The position numbers and the translations under genes are program-made. Shown here in pieces: positions 44,743 through 53,495 of a stretch of DNA of 64,000 nucleotides (position 1 is its first letter; each line of letters begins with the position of its first letter). Under the pieces are notes generated by a model, which did not search any database, was not told the origin of the DNA, and saw only the letters and a program-made list of their open reading frames with translations. Source of the stretch: Beijerinckiaceae bacterium (GTDB lineage Bacteria > Pseudomonadota > Alphaproteobacteria > Rhizobiales > Beijerinckiaceae). The stretch covers positions 1 through 64,000 of the forward strand of contig JAJPIC010000024.1 of the NCBI GenBank assembly GCA_021324915.1, written 5' to 3'.

Positions 44743-45693
44743 CTATTGCTGGCTCCGCTCGATTTGCGCGTTCAACTCGGCGCCGAGAAGAATGACGATT
44801 GCGGAAAGCCAGATCCAGGTCATGAAGCCGACGATCGCGCCGAGCGCGCCATAGGTTCGGTTATAGCTGCCGATACTCGTGACATACCAAGAGAAGAGGA
44901 TCGAAATCCCGATCCAGAGCAAAGTTGCGAGCAGGCCGCCCCAGGTGACGCAGCGCCATTTTGCTCTCTTCCGGCTCGGCCCGAAGCGGTAGAGCACCGA
45001 AAGCCCCAGCAGCAAGGCGAGGGCGAGCAGCGGCCAGCGCGCCTCGGTGAGGAAATTCTGCTGAATATTGGCGAGGCCGAAATACCGAAACGCAATGGGG
45101 AGTGCCACTACGGCCAGGAAAGCCGCGAGCGAAGAGAGAATGGCGGCGAAAGTAAAAAGAAGCGATTCTACATTGAGCTTGAGGAAGCTGCGCTCTTCGC
45201 GCACGCCATAAGCGACATTCAGGGCGTCGAACAGAGCCTTGATGCCGGAGTTCGCGCTCCAGAGGGCGATGAAAAAGCCAAGGAAGAATTTCAATCCCAG
45301 CGCTTCGTTGCCCTGCGCCGTCACGTTCTTGACTTCATCGGCAATGATTTGCGTCGAACTGCTCGGGAGCATGAATGTGAGGCTGCTGAGATGGCCGTTG
45401 ATGGTCGACCAGTCGGCAAAGAGCCCGTAGAGCGCAACGAAGGCGGCGATGCCGGGAAAGAGCGCCAAAAGACCGAAAAAGGCGACGCCGCCCGCGACAG
45501 CCAAAAGACGATGATCGTTCGTCTTATTGTAAAAATCCCAGGCCATGGCCCGCAGCGGCCGGCGGGGTGGAGCTTCGCTGCCCGTTGACGCAGGCAGCGT
45601 TGGACTCTCGCGAGCCAGCGCCCACGCGAGAACGAGGGAGAGGCCGGCGAGCAGCATCGATGCCGATGCGCGCCCTCCGTTGAATGCAGTCAT
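44743..45693 (-). CDS. YihY/BrkB family inner-membrane protein
   Basis: This 316-residue protein has about six transmembrane helices. The family signature runs G-G-V-A-F-F-G-L-L-A-L-F-P, W-S-A-N-S-G-I-K-A-L-F-D-A-L-N-V-A-Y and the later Y-G-A-L-G-A-I-V-G-F-M-T-W-I-W. The old name ribonuclease BN for this family is not supported. The N-terminal hydrophobic segment before residue 30 could be a start artefact, as internal ATGs are possible. Confidence 0.88.
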   Translation of the reverse strand: MTAFNGGRASASMLLAGLSLVLAWALARESPTLPASTGSEAPPRRPLRAMAWDFYNKTNDHRLLAVAGGVAFFGLLALFPGIAAFVALYGLFADWSTINGHLSSLTFMLPSSSTQIIADEVKNVTAQGNEALGLKFFLGFFIALWSANSGIKALFDALNVAYGVREERSFLKLNVESLLFTFAAILSSLAAFLAVVALPIAFRYFGLANIQQNFLTEARWPLLALALLLGLSVLYRFGPSRKRAKWRCVTWGGLLATLLWIGISILFSWYVTSIGSYNRTYGALGAIVGFMTWIWLSAIVILLGAELNAQIERSQQ

Positions 45694-45914
45694 GACCGAT
45701 GCCTATGGGCGGCTTTGCCGTCGCGCTTTTCAAGGCCGGAAACGAAATCGTCCGAACATCGTTCCGGCTTGGACCCATATCCCGGAACTTCGATCAGAGC
45801 CTGGGGCCGTCCAGCCCTCGCAAAGTTACATTCACTTGGATAAAGCAGCAGATGCTCGGGCCGCAAGAAATCGGCGTGTCTGACGCGGCTTAGCTCAGCG
45901 GATCGAGGGGCATC

Positions 45915-46913
45915 GTGGTTTTACCTCACAGGATGCGTCAGGTGGTTTTCGACGGGGCCGGCGGACCCGATGTGATCCGGATTGCGGAAGCCCCGGTGCC
46001 GCAGCCGGGCCCCGGGAAGGTCCTCATCGAGGTCGTCGCCTGCGGCGTGAACCGGCCTGATTTGCTGCAGCGCGCCGGCAATTATCCGCCACCGCCGGGC
46101 GAGAGCGACGTGCCGGGGCTCGAACTCGCCGGAAGCATCGTCGCGCGCGGCGAGGGCGTCGATCTGCCGACCGGCGAAAATGTCTGCGCGCTCGTGGGTT
46201 CCGGCGGCTATGCCGAATATGCGCTGGCGGATGCGGCGCTCTGTCTTCCCATTCCGAAGGGCCTCAGTCCGATCGAGGCGGGCGCTATCCCCGAGACCTT
46301 CTTCACCGTCTTCGACAATATGTTCACCCGAGGAAGGCTGAGAGCAGGCGAATGGATCTTGATCCATGGCGGGTCGAGCGGCATCGGCACGACCGCGATC
46401 CAGCTCGCCAAAGCCTTCGGCGCGAGGGTGATCGTCACCGCCGGTACGCCGGAAAAATGCGCCTTCTGCCGGACGCTCGGCGCCGATCATGCGATCGACT
46501 ACAAGACGCAGGACTTCGTCGAGGAAGTGGGCAGGATCGCGCCGCGCGGCCTCGACGTGATCCTCGATATGGTCGGCGGCCCTTATATGCAGAGGAACCT
46601 CTCGATCCTGGGGCTCGAAGGCCGGCTTGTGCAGATCGCCTTTCTGCAAGGAAATATCGTCGAGAAATTCAACGTCATGCCGATCATGCTGAAGCGCCTG
46701 ACGCTCACCGGCTCGACCATGCGCTCGCGCACGCCGGCGCAGAAAGCCGCGGTGGCGGGCGAATTGCGTGAAAAGGTCTGGCCGCTGTTGAATGAGGGCC
46801 GGGTGAAGCCTGTCCTTCACGCGACCTTTCCGCTCGAAGACGCGCGCCAGGCGCATGAGCTCATGGAATCGTCCGGCCACGTCGGCAAGATCGTTCTGGT
46901 GACCGGGAAATAG
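45915..46913 (+). CDS. NAD(P)H:quinone oxidoreductase, PIG3/zeta-crystallin type
   Basis: This 332-residue zinc-free medium-chain reductase has the NADPH-binding H-G-G-S-S-G-I-G-T-T-A-I-Q motif, an N-terminal G-V-N-R-P-D-L-L-Q-R and L-G-A-D-H-A-I-D-Y. The PIG3 subgroup reduces ortho-quinones. No zinc-ligand cysteines are seen. The start is GTG 45915. It lies 142 bp before the MOSC fusion gene and may be co-transcribed. Confidence 0.88.
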   Translation: MVLPHRMRQVVFDGAGGPDVIRIAEAPVPQPGPGKVLIEVVACGVNRPDLLQRAGNYPPPPGESDVPGLELAGSIVARGEGVDLPTGENVCALVGSGGYAEYALADAALCLPIPKGLSPIEAGAIPETFFTVFDNMFTRGRLRAGEWILIHGGSSGIGTTAIQLAKAFGARVIVTAGTPEKCAFCRTLGADHAIDYKTQDFVEEVGRIAPRGLDVILDMVGGPYMQRNLSILGLEGRLVQIAFLQGNIVEKFNVMPIMLKRLTLTGSTMRSRTPAQKAAVAGELREKVWPLLNEGRVKPVLHATFPLEDARQAHELMESSGHVGKIVLVTGK

Positions 46914-47055
46914 CGGCACCCGCCTTGCATTGGGCCGCTCGCCCCAGGGCCGCGCTGGCCCCTCTCACAAAGGCAGATCTGGACGTTTCCATGGGCCAGT
47001 TGCTTGGCGATAAGCCGCATGCAGTTCGGCCTGATGGCGTCCACTCTTGATCCCC

Positions 47056-48873
47056 ATGTCCGAGGCCTATCTCTCCCGCCTGCTGATCTTTCCGGTGAAG
47101 TCCCTCGACCCGCTGGAAGTGACGCAAGCACGCGTACTTTCGAGCGGAGCGTTGGAGCGCGATCGGACCTTCGGCCTGTTCGATGCCGAGGGCAAATTCG
47201 TCAACGGCAAACGTCACGCCGCCATTCACGCGCTGCGCTCGAACATCGACTTTGACGCCGGCACCCTAAGCCTGCGCGACAACGATAAGGAGCAAGGAGA
47301 GATCTTTTCGCTCGAAGACCGTGGCTCGATCGAGGCCTGGCTTGCCGATTATTTCGGTTTCCCGGTCTTCTTCCGGAGGAACGAAAAGCTCGGCTTTCCG
47401 GATGATGCGGAATCGCCGGGCCCGACCGTTATCAGCGCTGCGACGCTCGAAGAGATCGGGCGCTGGTTCGGTTTGGCGGTCGAAGAGGTGCGTGCGCGTT
47501 TCAGAACCAATATCGAGATCGGCGGCGTGCCGGCCTTTTGGGAGGACCGGCTCTTCGGACCTGCCGGGACCCTCGTGCGCTTTCGGATAGGCGAGGCGCT
47601 TTTCCAAGGCATCAATCCGTGCCAGCGCTGCGTCGTCCCGCCGAGAAATCCGCTGACGGGAAGAACGGACGAGACTTTCGTACGCCGCTTTGCCGAATTG
47701 CGCGCCCGGACACTTCCCGAATGGTCGACGCGCGCACGCTTCGATCACTTCTACCGCGTGGCGATCAATACGCGGCCCGATGGCGAAGCGGGCGGCAAGC
47801 TCGTTCGCGTGGGCGATCCGATTGAAATTCTCGAGCCTCGCATGGAGCCGAGCGGCGCCGGCAAGATCAACGAGAGTTCCGATTTCTGGGCAGGGGAGCT
47901 TGTCGTCGATGCGGTGCGCGATGAAACGCCGAGTGTCAAGACGTTTCGCCTGCGCCATCCAAGCAAGCCGAACATTCCTTTCCGCTTTTTGCCGGGCCAA
48001 TTCGTCACCGTCACGATCGGGACTGGAAAAAGTGCGCTCCAGCGCTGTTACACGCTCTCTTCTTCGCCCGCCGAGACAGCCTATTGCGAGATCACGGTGA
48101 AGCGTGAGGGCGCGGCCTGGAGCCTTCTGCATGACCGAGTTAAGGCAGGGTCGCGGCTCGGCATATCGGGCCCAATGGGCCGTTTCACTTTCGACGGGCA
48201 GGGCGCTGAGGAAATCGTGCTCATTGCGGGCGGCGTCGGCATTACCCCGCTGATGTCGAAGATCCGCTTTCTCGCCGCGAACAAATGGCAGGGACGGATC
48301 GATCTTCTCTATTCGGTCAAGACCTCACGCGACGTCATTTTCGCGCAGGAGCTTGCCGAGCTTCAGCGCCTCTTTCCAGCGCTGCGCTTACACCTCACTC
48401 TTACCGCAGCAGATGAAGAATGGACGGGAGCACGCGGAAGGCTCTCGGCCGAATGGATCAGCGCTCGGGTACCGGATATTGCGTCGCGCCGCGTGCATCT
48501 TTGCGGGCCGACGGCAATGGCGGGATCGGTCCAGCAGATCCTGCATCAGCTCGGCGTTCCCGCTTCGAACATCGAGATCGAAGCATTCGGCGGCAACAGA
48601 CCGGCGCGGGAAGGCGAGGCGCGCGAGATCCGCTTCGTGCGTTCCGGTCGAACCGCGACTGCCTCGGCAACCCTTCTCGAGGCCGCGCTCGCCGCTGGAA
48701 TTGCCATTGATCACGGCTGCCGGGCAGGCGTATGCGGGCGTTGCAAGATGAAATTGCTCGAAGGCGAGGTCGCGGTCGATTTCGATCTCGCCTTGACGCC
48801 CGAGGAAAAAGCGGAGGGCCTGATCCTCGCGTGCCAAGCGCATGCGCTGGGGCCTGTGGCGCTCGATTGCTGA
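47056..48873 (+). CDS. MOSC domain - flavoreductase - 2Fe-2S ferredoxin fusion protein
   Basis: This is a 605-residue three-part protein. An N-terminal MOSC beta-barrel and MOSC domain (1-265) holds P-C189-Q-R-C192, the likely molybdenum ligand region. An FNR-type module (about 275-505) has R-C-Y-T-L-S-S-S near 330 for FAD and G-G-V-G-I-T-P near 392 for NAD(P). A C-terminal plant-type 2Fe-2S domain has C555, C560, C563 and C593. E. coli YcbX has MOSC plus ferredoxin but needs a separate reductase; here it is built in. It probably reduces N-hydroxylated compounds using NAD(P)H. ATG 47056 is preferred over TTG 47047. mobA/mobB nearby would supply cofactor, but MOSC enzymes use the plain form. 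Confidence 0.87.
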   Translation: MSEAYLSRLLIFPVKSLDPLEVTQARVLSSGALERDRTFGLFDAEGKFVNGKRHAAIHALRSNIDFDAGTLSLRDNDKEQGEIFSLEDRGSIEAWLADYFGFPVFFRRNEKLGFPDDAESPGPTVISAATLEEIGRWFGLAVEEVRARFRTNIEIGGVPAFWEDRLFGPAGTLVRFRIGEALFQGINPCQRCVVPPRNPLTGRTDETFVRRFAELRARTLPEWSTRARFDHFYRVAINTRPDGEAGGKLVRVGDPIEILEPRMEPSGAGKINESSDFWAGELVVDAVRDETPSVKTFRLRHPSKPNIPFRFLPGQFVTVTIGTGKSALQRCYTLSSSPAETAYCEITVKREGAAWSLLHDRVKAGSRLGISGPMGRFTFDGQGAEEIVLIAGGVGITPLMSKIRFLAANKWQGRIDLLYSVKTSRDVIFAQELAELQRLFPALRLHLTLTAADEEWTGARGRLSAEWISARVPDIASRRVHLCGPTAMAGSVQQILHQLGVPASNIEIEAFGGNRPAREGEAREIRFVRSGRTATASATLLEAALAAGIAIDHGCRAGVCGRCKMKLLEGEVAVDFDLALTPEEKAEGLILACQAHALGPVALDC

Positions 48874-48889
48874 ATGAGGCCGGAAGTGC

Positions 48890-48918
48890 TTGACTTTGCA
48901 GCCCGGTCTCTCTACAGG
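48890..48918 (+). promoter_or_regulatory. sigma70-like promoter of rpsD
   Basis: TTGACT (48890-48895), a 17-bp spacer and TACAGG (48913-48918) form a good alphaproteobacterial housekeeping promoter. It starts 16 bp after the stop codon of the MOSC fusion gene and about 220 bp before rpsD. Confidence 0.7.
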
Positions 48919-49110
48919 CTCCCGCTCCGGCCGCTTCGGCGGCCGCATGGCATTTAGCCATACGCACCCGTGGCGGTTTCAAGAACCGCCTGTCGGCGGA
49001 GCCAAGCTCCGCAGAGGAGGGCGCGACCTCCGCCACCCTGCCGGCGGAGACGCGGGTCGAGCCCCTTCGGGAGCGCGCTTGCGTCCGTCGGCGCAATTTC
49101 CGAGGACGCG
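48919..49110 (+). promoter_or_regulatory. structured 5' leader of rpsD, possible S4 autoregulation site
   Basis: About 190 nt separate the promoter from the rpsD ATG. The leader forms tight hairpins: CGGCCG-cttcgg-CGGCCG, GGCGGTT-tcaag-AACCGCC (48972-48990) and GCGGAGC-caa-GCTCCGC (48996-49012). The ribosome site lies close to the ATG. S4 controls its own operon in several bacteria, so this leader may bind S4; the sequence only shows the structure. Confidence 0.55.
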
Positions 49111-49728
49111 ATGACGAAGCGCGCAGAAGCAAAATATAAAATCGACCGCCGCATGGGCCAGAACATCTGGGGCCGCCCGAAGAGCCCCGTCAACCGGCGC
49201 GAATATGGCCCCGGCCAGCACGGCCAGCGTCGCAAGGGCAAGCTCTCCGACTTCGGCACGCAGCTCAAGGCGAAGCAAAAGCTCAAAGGCTATTACGGCA
49301 ATATTTCCGAGCGGCAGTTCCGCCGGTATTACGCCGAGGCCCTCAGAATGCGCGGCGACTCCGGCGACAATCTCATCGGCCTCCTGGAGCGCCGGCTCGA
49401 CGCCGTGGTCTACCGCGCCAAATTCGTTCCGACTGTCTTTGCGGCGCGCCAATTCGTCAATCACGGCCACGTCAAGGTGAACGGACGCCGCGTCAATATC
49501 GCCTCCTATCTGGTGAAGGTCGGCGATGTGATCGAGCTCAAGGAAGGCTCGCGCCAGCTCACCTCGGTGCTCGAAGCCGCCAATCTGCCGGAACGCGACG
49601 TGCCGGAATATTACGAGGTCGATCATACGAAGATGACGGCAAAGCTCACCCGCATTCCGCTACCGCGCGAAGTGCCTTATCCGGTGGTGATGGAGCCGAA
49701 TCTCGTCATCGAATTCTATTCGCGCTGA
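49111..49728 (+). CDS. rpsD: 30S ribosomal protein S4
   Basis: S4 is a 16S rRNA-binding protein that starts assembly of the small subunit. At 205 residues from ATG 49111 it shows [17 protein letters not shown], the S4-domain sequence [14 protein letters not shown] and the C-terminal V-I-E-F-Y-S-R. The ORF track extends into the leader. It is a lone gene, as usual in alphaproteobacteria, with its own promoter and leader. Confidence 0.97.
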   Translation: MTKRAEAKYKIDRRMGQNIWGRPKSPVNRREYGPGQHGQRRKGKLSDFGTQLKAKQKLKGYYGNISERQFRRYYAEALRMRGDSGDNLIGLLERRLDAVVYRAKFVPTVFAARQFVNHGHVKVNGRRVNIASYLVKVGDVIELKEGSRQLTSVLEAANLPERDVPEYYEVDHTKMTAKLTRIPLPREVPYPVVMEPNLVIEFYSR

Positions 49729-49746
49729 TCGCGTCGAGACCGAGGC

Positions 49747-50109
49747 TCAGCGCTTCAAGAGAATACGGAAGCTCGCGTTGCCGTTGGTGCTCAGATAGAG
49801 CGTCGCAGGATCGCGGAAAGCCTGGCCTTGTACGCTCGAGTTGACATTAAGCGACTCGAGCCGGCATTGGCTTGCGATCGTCTCCATGAGCAGTTTGCAT
49901 TCCTGTCCCGCGATCTCATAGACGGCCTTACGCGCGGCCGCTTGTTTCACAAGCAGTGCGGGCTCGTCGGAAGCGGCCACGGGATCGGACATGTTGAAGC
50001 TCGAGTTGACGCGAACCTCGCTCTCCGGCGCAGAAAAGGAATCCTGCGCCTGTGCAGCGAACGAGGGAAGCGACAGCGAGGCGAAGAGACCAAGGGCGAT
50101 AAAGCGCAT
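49747..50109 (-). CDS. secreted hypothetical protein
   Basis: This 120-residue protein has a signal peptide (M-R-F-I-A-L-G-L-F-A-S-L-S-L-P-S-F-A-A-Q-A). The mature part has two cysteines (C-K-L-L and C-R-L-E) that may form a disulfide, and a C-terminal strand A-S-F-R-I-L-L-K-R. The family is unknown to me. The location is periplasm or exported. Confidence 0.7.
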   Translation of the reverse strand: MRFIALGLFASLSLPSFAAQAQDSFSAPESEVRVNSSFNMSDPVAASDEPALLVKQAAARKAVYEIAGQECKLLMETIASQCRLESLNVNSSVQGQAFRDPATLYLSTNGNASFRILLKR

Positions 50110-50220
50110 CTGAACCTCTCTTGCATCTGGCCGCGAGCGGCGCGCGCGAAGATTAGACGCGAGCTTAGCGCGTCTCCATGTCGGCGCGAGACATTCGGGA
50201 ATTAAGGTTTTCGAACCGGA

Positions 50221-50769
50221 TCAGAGTTTGCTGAGAAATTCGGCGAAGTGCATCAGACCTTCGGGCCAGGGCCCGTAGCCGCTCTCGGCATTGATATGGC
50301 CCGCGGCACCGGCATCCGAAAGCTTGGTGCCCCAGGCCCGGGCGAGCTCTTCCACTTCTCGATAGGTCGCGTAAGAATCATCGCGGCTTGCCACAAGCAC
50401 GCCGGGGAAGGGCAGCGGCGCCAGGGGCACATGGGCGAAAGCATTGTCGATTGCCTCGGTGCTCTCGATGCCGCGCGCGGAAGGCGGAGCCACGAGAAAT
50501 GCGCCGCGCACCTTTTCTCCGATTGCGGCGGCCGCATGCGCCGCGGCAATGACGCCGAGACTATGGGCGACGATGACCACCGGCCGCTCGGCGGTTTTGA
50601 CCGCGGCGATGATCCGCTCGCGCCAGTCTTCGAGACGGGGCCGGTCCCAATCGCGCTGTTCCACGCGTCGCGCGGTCGCAAGCTTGGCCTGCCAGCGGCT
50701 CTGCCAGTGGTCGGGGCCAGAGCCGCCGAGGCCGGGAATGATCAAGATATCGGCTTCGCTCGTCCGCAT
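50221..50769 (-). CDS. RBBP9/YdeN-family serine hydrolase
   Basis: This 182-residue alpha/beta hydrolase begins with I-L-I-I-P-G-L-G-G-S-G-P-D-H-W. The serine is in A-H-S-L-G, and a late G-H-I-N supplies the histidine. The ORF track starts 90 codons too early, inside the neighbouring gene; ATG 50769 fits the family. The substrate is unknown. It lies 5 bp downstream of the ferritin-like gene. Confidence 0.85.
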   Translation of the reverse strand: MRTSEADILIIPGLGGSGPDHWQSRWQAKLATARRVEQRDWDRPRLEDWRERIIAAVKTAERPVVIVAHSLGVIAAAHAAAAIGEKVRGAFLVAPPSARGIESTEAIDNAFAHVPLAPLPFPGVLVASRDDSYATYREVEELARAWGTKLSDAGAAGHINAESGYGPWPEGLMHFAEFLSKL

Positions 50770-50774
50770 TTCTG

Positions 50775-51410
50775 CTAGATGGCAATCCCGGCGCGGCTCG
50801 GCGCGACTTCTTCGGCGAGCGCGTCGATGAAGCGATTGTAAAGATCGGACTCGAGCGCCTCGAATTCGGCGGAGCGTTCGGCATGATCGGGATCGCCCGC
50901 CGCAATGCCGGCCTCGACCGCACGCAAATGGCCGACCTCCTCCGCCAGCAGCGCATTGAGCCGCGGCGCGACGTCCGAAGCGCCGAGCAGATCCTTGTAA
51001 CGCCCGTAAAAGTCGAGCGCACGGCGCTCGATGAGCCAAGTCACATAGAGATAGACGAGCTTCGAGCGGGTGGCGTCATCGAGATGGGCGAATTTGGCGT
51101 CGCAGCCATGGTCGAGATCCTGGAAATAGCGTTTCGCAGCCTCGAAGCAAAGCATGGTCTGCGGCCGATAGAAGTCGAATTCCTTTCCGCCGAGCTTCAC
51201 CGCCAGTTTCTTGAGGAGCAGAGCGTGGCGGCCTTCTTCGAGCGCATGCATCAGAAGCGTGCGATTGAGAACCTCGGCTCTCTGGCTTTTTACGATCTTG
51301 CGGAAGCCGACATATTCGAGAAAGGAAAAAGTGTTCAGCCAACGCGCGTGCAAATGGTCGTCCTTCACGACGACGGCGATCACGGCTTCGAGGCGATCCT
51401 GCGTCTTCAT
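50775..51410 (-). CDS. ferritin-like di-iron protein of unknown function
   Basis: This 211-residue helical protein has two E-x-x-H-like motifs, E-E-G-R-H-A and A-E-E-V-G-H-L, that suggest a di-iron centre. The start ATG overlaps the purB stop (ATGA), so it is coupled to purB. I do not recognise a specific function; a rubrerythrin-like redox or hydroxylase role is possible. Confidence 0.7.
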   Translation of the reverse strand: MKTQDRLEAVIAVVVKDDHLHARWLNTFSFLEYVGFRKIVKSQRAEVLNRTLLMHALEEGRHALLLKKLAVKLGGKEFDFYRPQTMLCFEAAKRYFQDLDHGCDAKFAHLDDATRSKLVYLYVTWLIERRALDFYGRYKDLLGASDVAPRLNALLAEEVGHLRAVEAGIAAGDPDHAERSAEFEALESDLYNRFIDALAEEVAPSRAGIAI

Positions 51411-52720
51411 TCATGCACCTTTCCGCCATCGAACACCCGGTCGAAGATGAAGTCGACGTGTTTCAAATGATAGCCGAGGTCGAAAAGGGATTCGAGCTCG
51501 GCATCGCTCAACTTCATTTCGGGATCTTTTCTGAGCAGAGTGAGGAAATCGCCTTGACCGTGCCAGACCGCCATTGCATTGCGCTGTACCAGCAAATACG
51601 CGGCCTCGCGGCTCATGCCCTTGTGCGTCAGGGCGAGCAGAACGCGCTGCGAATGGACGAGCCCGCCGAGCCTGTCGAGATTTCTCTTCATATTCGCCGG
51701 ATAGATCACGAGGGTCTCGACGATCTCCGCCAATCTCGCGAGTGCGAAGTCGAGCGTGATCGTTGCGTCGGGCCCAATCATCCGCTCGACCGAGGAATGC
51801 GAGATGTCGCGCTCGTGCCAGAGCGCCACGTCTTCAAGGGCGGGCAGCGCCATGCCGCGCACGAGGCGAGCAAGCCCGGTGAGATTTTCGCTCAGCACCG
51901 GATTGCGCTTGTGCGGCATGGCGGAAGAGCCCTTTTGCCCTTCCGCGAAATATTCCTCGGCTTCTAGCACTTCGGTGCGCTGCAGATGGCGGAATTCGAC
52001 GGCCAAGCGTTCCATCGACGAAGCAACAACGGCAAGTGCCGCGAAATACATGGCGTGCCGGTCGCGCGGAATGATCTGCGTGGACGCCGGCTCGGGCGTG
52101 AGCCCCAATTTAGCAGCGACATGCGCTTCGATGCGCGGGTCGATATTGGCAAAGGTTCCCACGGCGCCGGAAATCGCGCAGGTCGCAATTTCCTTCTTCG
52201 CGGCCTCGAGCCTCGCGCGGCAACGGCGAAATTCGGCATAGGCCTGCGCCAGCTTCAATCCGAAGGTGATGGGCTCGGCATGAATCCCATGCGAACGGCC
52301 GATCATCGGCGTGAACTTATGCTCGAAGGCGCGCCGCTTGAGTGCGGCAAGCACGGCATCGACATCCCTGATCAGAATATCGGCCGCGCGCGACAGCTGC
52401 ACGGCAAGGCACGTGTCGAGCACGTCGGACGACGTCATGCCCTGGTGCAGGAAGCGTGCTTCCGGTCCGATCGATTGGGCGAGGTAAGTCAGAAAGGCGA
52501 TGACATCGTGCTTCGTCTCTTTCTCGATCGCTTCGATACGCGCCACGTCGAAGGTAAGCTTGCTGCCCTTCTCCCAGATCGTCTCTGCCGCGTCCTTCGG
52601 GATCATGCCGAGCTCGGCCATGGCCTCGCAGGCATAGGCCTCGATTTCGAACCAGATGCGAAACCGGGTCTGCGCGTCCCAAAGCGCGGTCATTTCGGGG
52701 CGGGAATAGCGCGGAATCAT
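51407..52720 (-). CDS. purB: adenylosuccinate lyase
   Basis: PurB catalyses two fumarate-releasing steps in purine synthesis. At 437 residues it contains the fumarase/aspartase signature S-S-A-M-P-H-K-R-N-P, Q-G-M-T-S-S-D-V-L-D-T and H-G-I-H-A-E-P. It is part of a run with rpe upstream (3 bp gap) and a ferritin-like gene downstream. The gene is normal in length. Confidence 0.96.
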   Translation of the reverse strand: MIPRYSRPEMTALWDAQTRFRIWFEIEAYACEAMAELGMIPKDAAETIWEKGSKLTFDVARIEAIEKETKHDVIAFLTYLAQSIGPEARFLHQGMTSSDVLDTCLAVQLSRAADILIRDVDAVLAALKRRAFEHKFTPMIGRSHGIHAEPITFGLKLAQAYAEFRRCRARLEAAKKEIATCAISGAVGTFANIDPRIEAHVAAKLGLTPEPASTQIIPRDRHAMYFAALAVVASSMERLAVEFRHLQRTEVLEAEEYFAEGQKGSSAMPHKRNPVLSENLTGLARLVRGMALPALEDVALWHERDISHSSVERMIGPDATITLDFALARLAEIVETLVIYPANMKRNLDRLGGLVHSQRVLLALTHKGMSREAAYLLVQRNAMAVWHGQGDFLTLLRKDPEMKLSDAELESLFDLGYHLKHVDFIFDRVFDGGKVHE

Positions 52721-52723
52721 GAG

Positions 52724-53416
52724 CTACACCATCTCGCCGCGCGCGCGTTGCGCGGCCTTGCGGATCGCCGCGATATTGCCGGCGTAGGCGGCGCTCCCTC
52801 CCTTGAAGACTGCCGAGCCCGCGACGAGCCAATTGGCTCCCGCCGCAGCGACCGCGCCTGCCGTCTCCGCGGTGATCCCGCCATCGACCTCGATCTCGAT
52901 GTCGCGTCCGGCGGTCATGGCGCGCACAAGGTTGAGTTTCTCCAGGCTCGAAGAGATGAACGCTTGGCCGCCGAATCCCGGATTGACACTCATGACGAGC
53001 ACCAGGTCGATATCGTCGAGCACATGCTCGATGGCCGCAACCGGAGTGGCCGGGTTGAGCGCGACCCCGGCCTTCCTGCCGAGCTGGCGGATGCGCGAAA
53101 GCGAGCGATGCAGATGCGGACCCGCTTCCGGATGGATGGTGATGAGATCGGATCCGGCCTCGGCGAAAGCGTCGATGTAACAATCGACCGGCGCGATCAT
53201 CAGGTGAACGTCGAGCGGCCGGTCCGTCACTTTGCGGATGGCTTTCACCATGTCCGGTCCGAAGCTGATATTGGGGACGAAATGCCCATCCATCACATCG
53301 ATATGAACGAGGTCGCCGCCGCCCGCCATCACGTCTTTGACGGCCTCGCCCATATGCGCGAGGTCGGCGGCAAGAACGGAGGGGAGAACGGCCAGCGGGC
53401 GCATGGGTCGCATCAT
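52724..53416 (-). CDS. rpe: ribulose-phosphate 3-epimerase
   Basis: Rpe interconverts ribulose 5-phosphate and xylulose 5-phosphate. The 230-residue TIM barrel shows P-S-V-L-A-A-D, the metal-binding H-I-D-V-M-D-G-H-F-V-P-N, V-M-S-V-N-P-G-F-G-G-Q and V-D-G-G-I-T. The start may be ATG 53416 or one slightly downstream. It precedes purB by 3 bp. Confidence 0.94.
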   Translation of the reverse strand: MMRPMRPLAVLPSVLAADLAHMGEAVKDVMAGGGDLVHIDVMDGHFVPNISFGPDMVKAIRKVTDRPLDVHLMIAPVDCYIDAFAEAGSDLITIHPEAGPHLHRSLSRIRQLGRKAGVALNPATPVAAIEHVLDDIDLVLVMSVNPGFGGQAFISSSLEKLNLVRAMTAGRDIEIEVDGGITAETAGAVAAAGANWLVAGSAVFKGGSAAYAGNIAAIRKAAQRARGEMV

Positions 53417-53495
53417 TTTCGTAGAGTCTTCCCGCGAACGGGAGCGCGCGCCGCGGTGCTAGCATGGCGCGGCGCGGCAAGTCCAGGCAAGCGTT

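Noticed and set aside
45699-45893. 64-residue plus-strand ORF between YihY and the quinone oxidoreductase
   Set aside because: No domain, weak ribosome site and unremarkable composition. I could not support it as a gene.
45885-45925. tRNA-like sequence (GGCTTAGCTCAGCGGATCGA)
   Set aside because: It resembles a D-arm, but no acceptor, anticodon or T arms follow.
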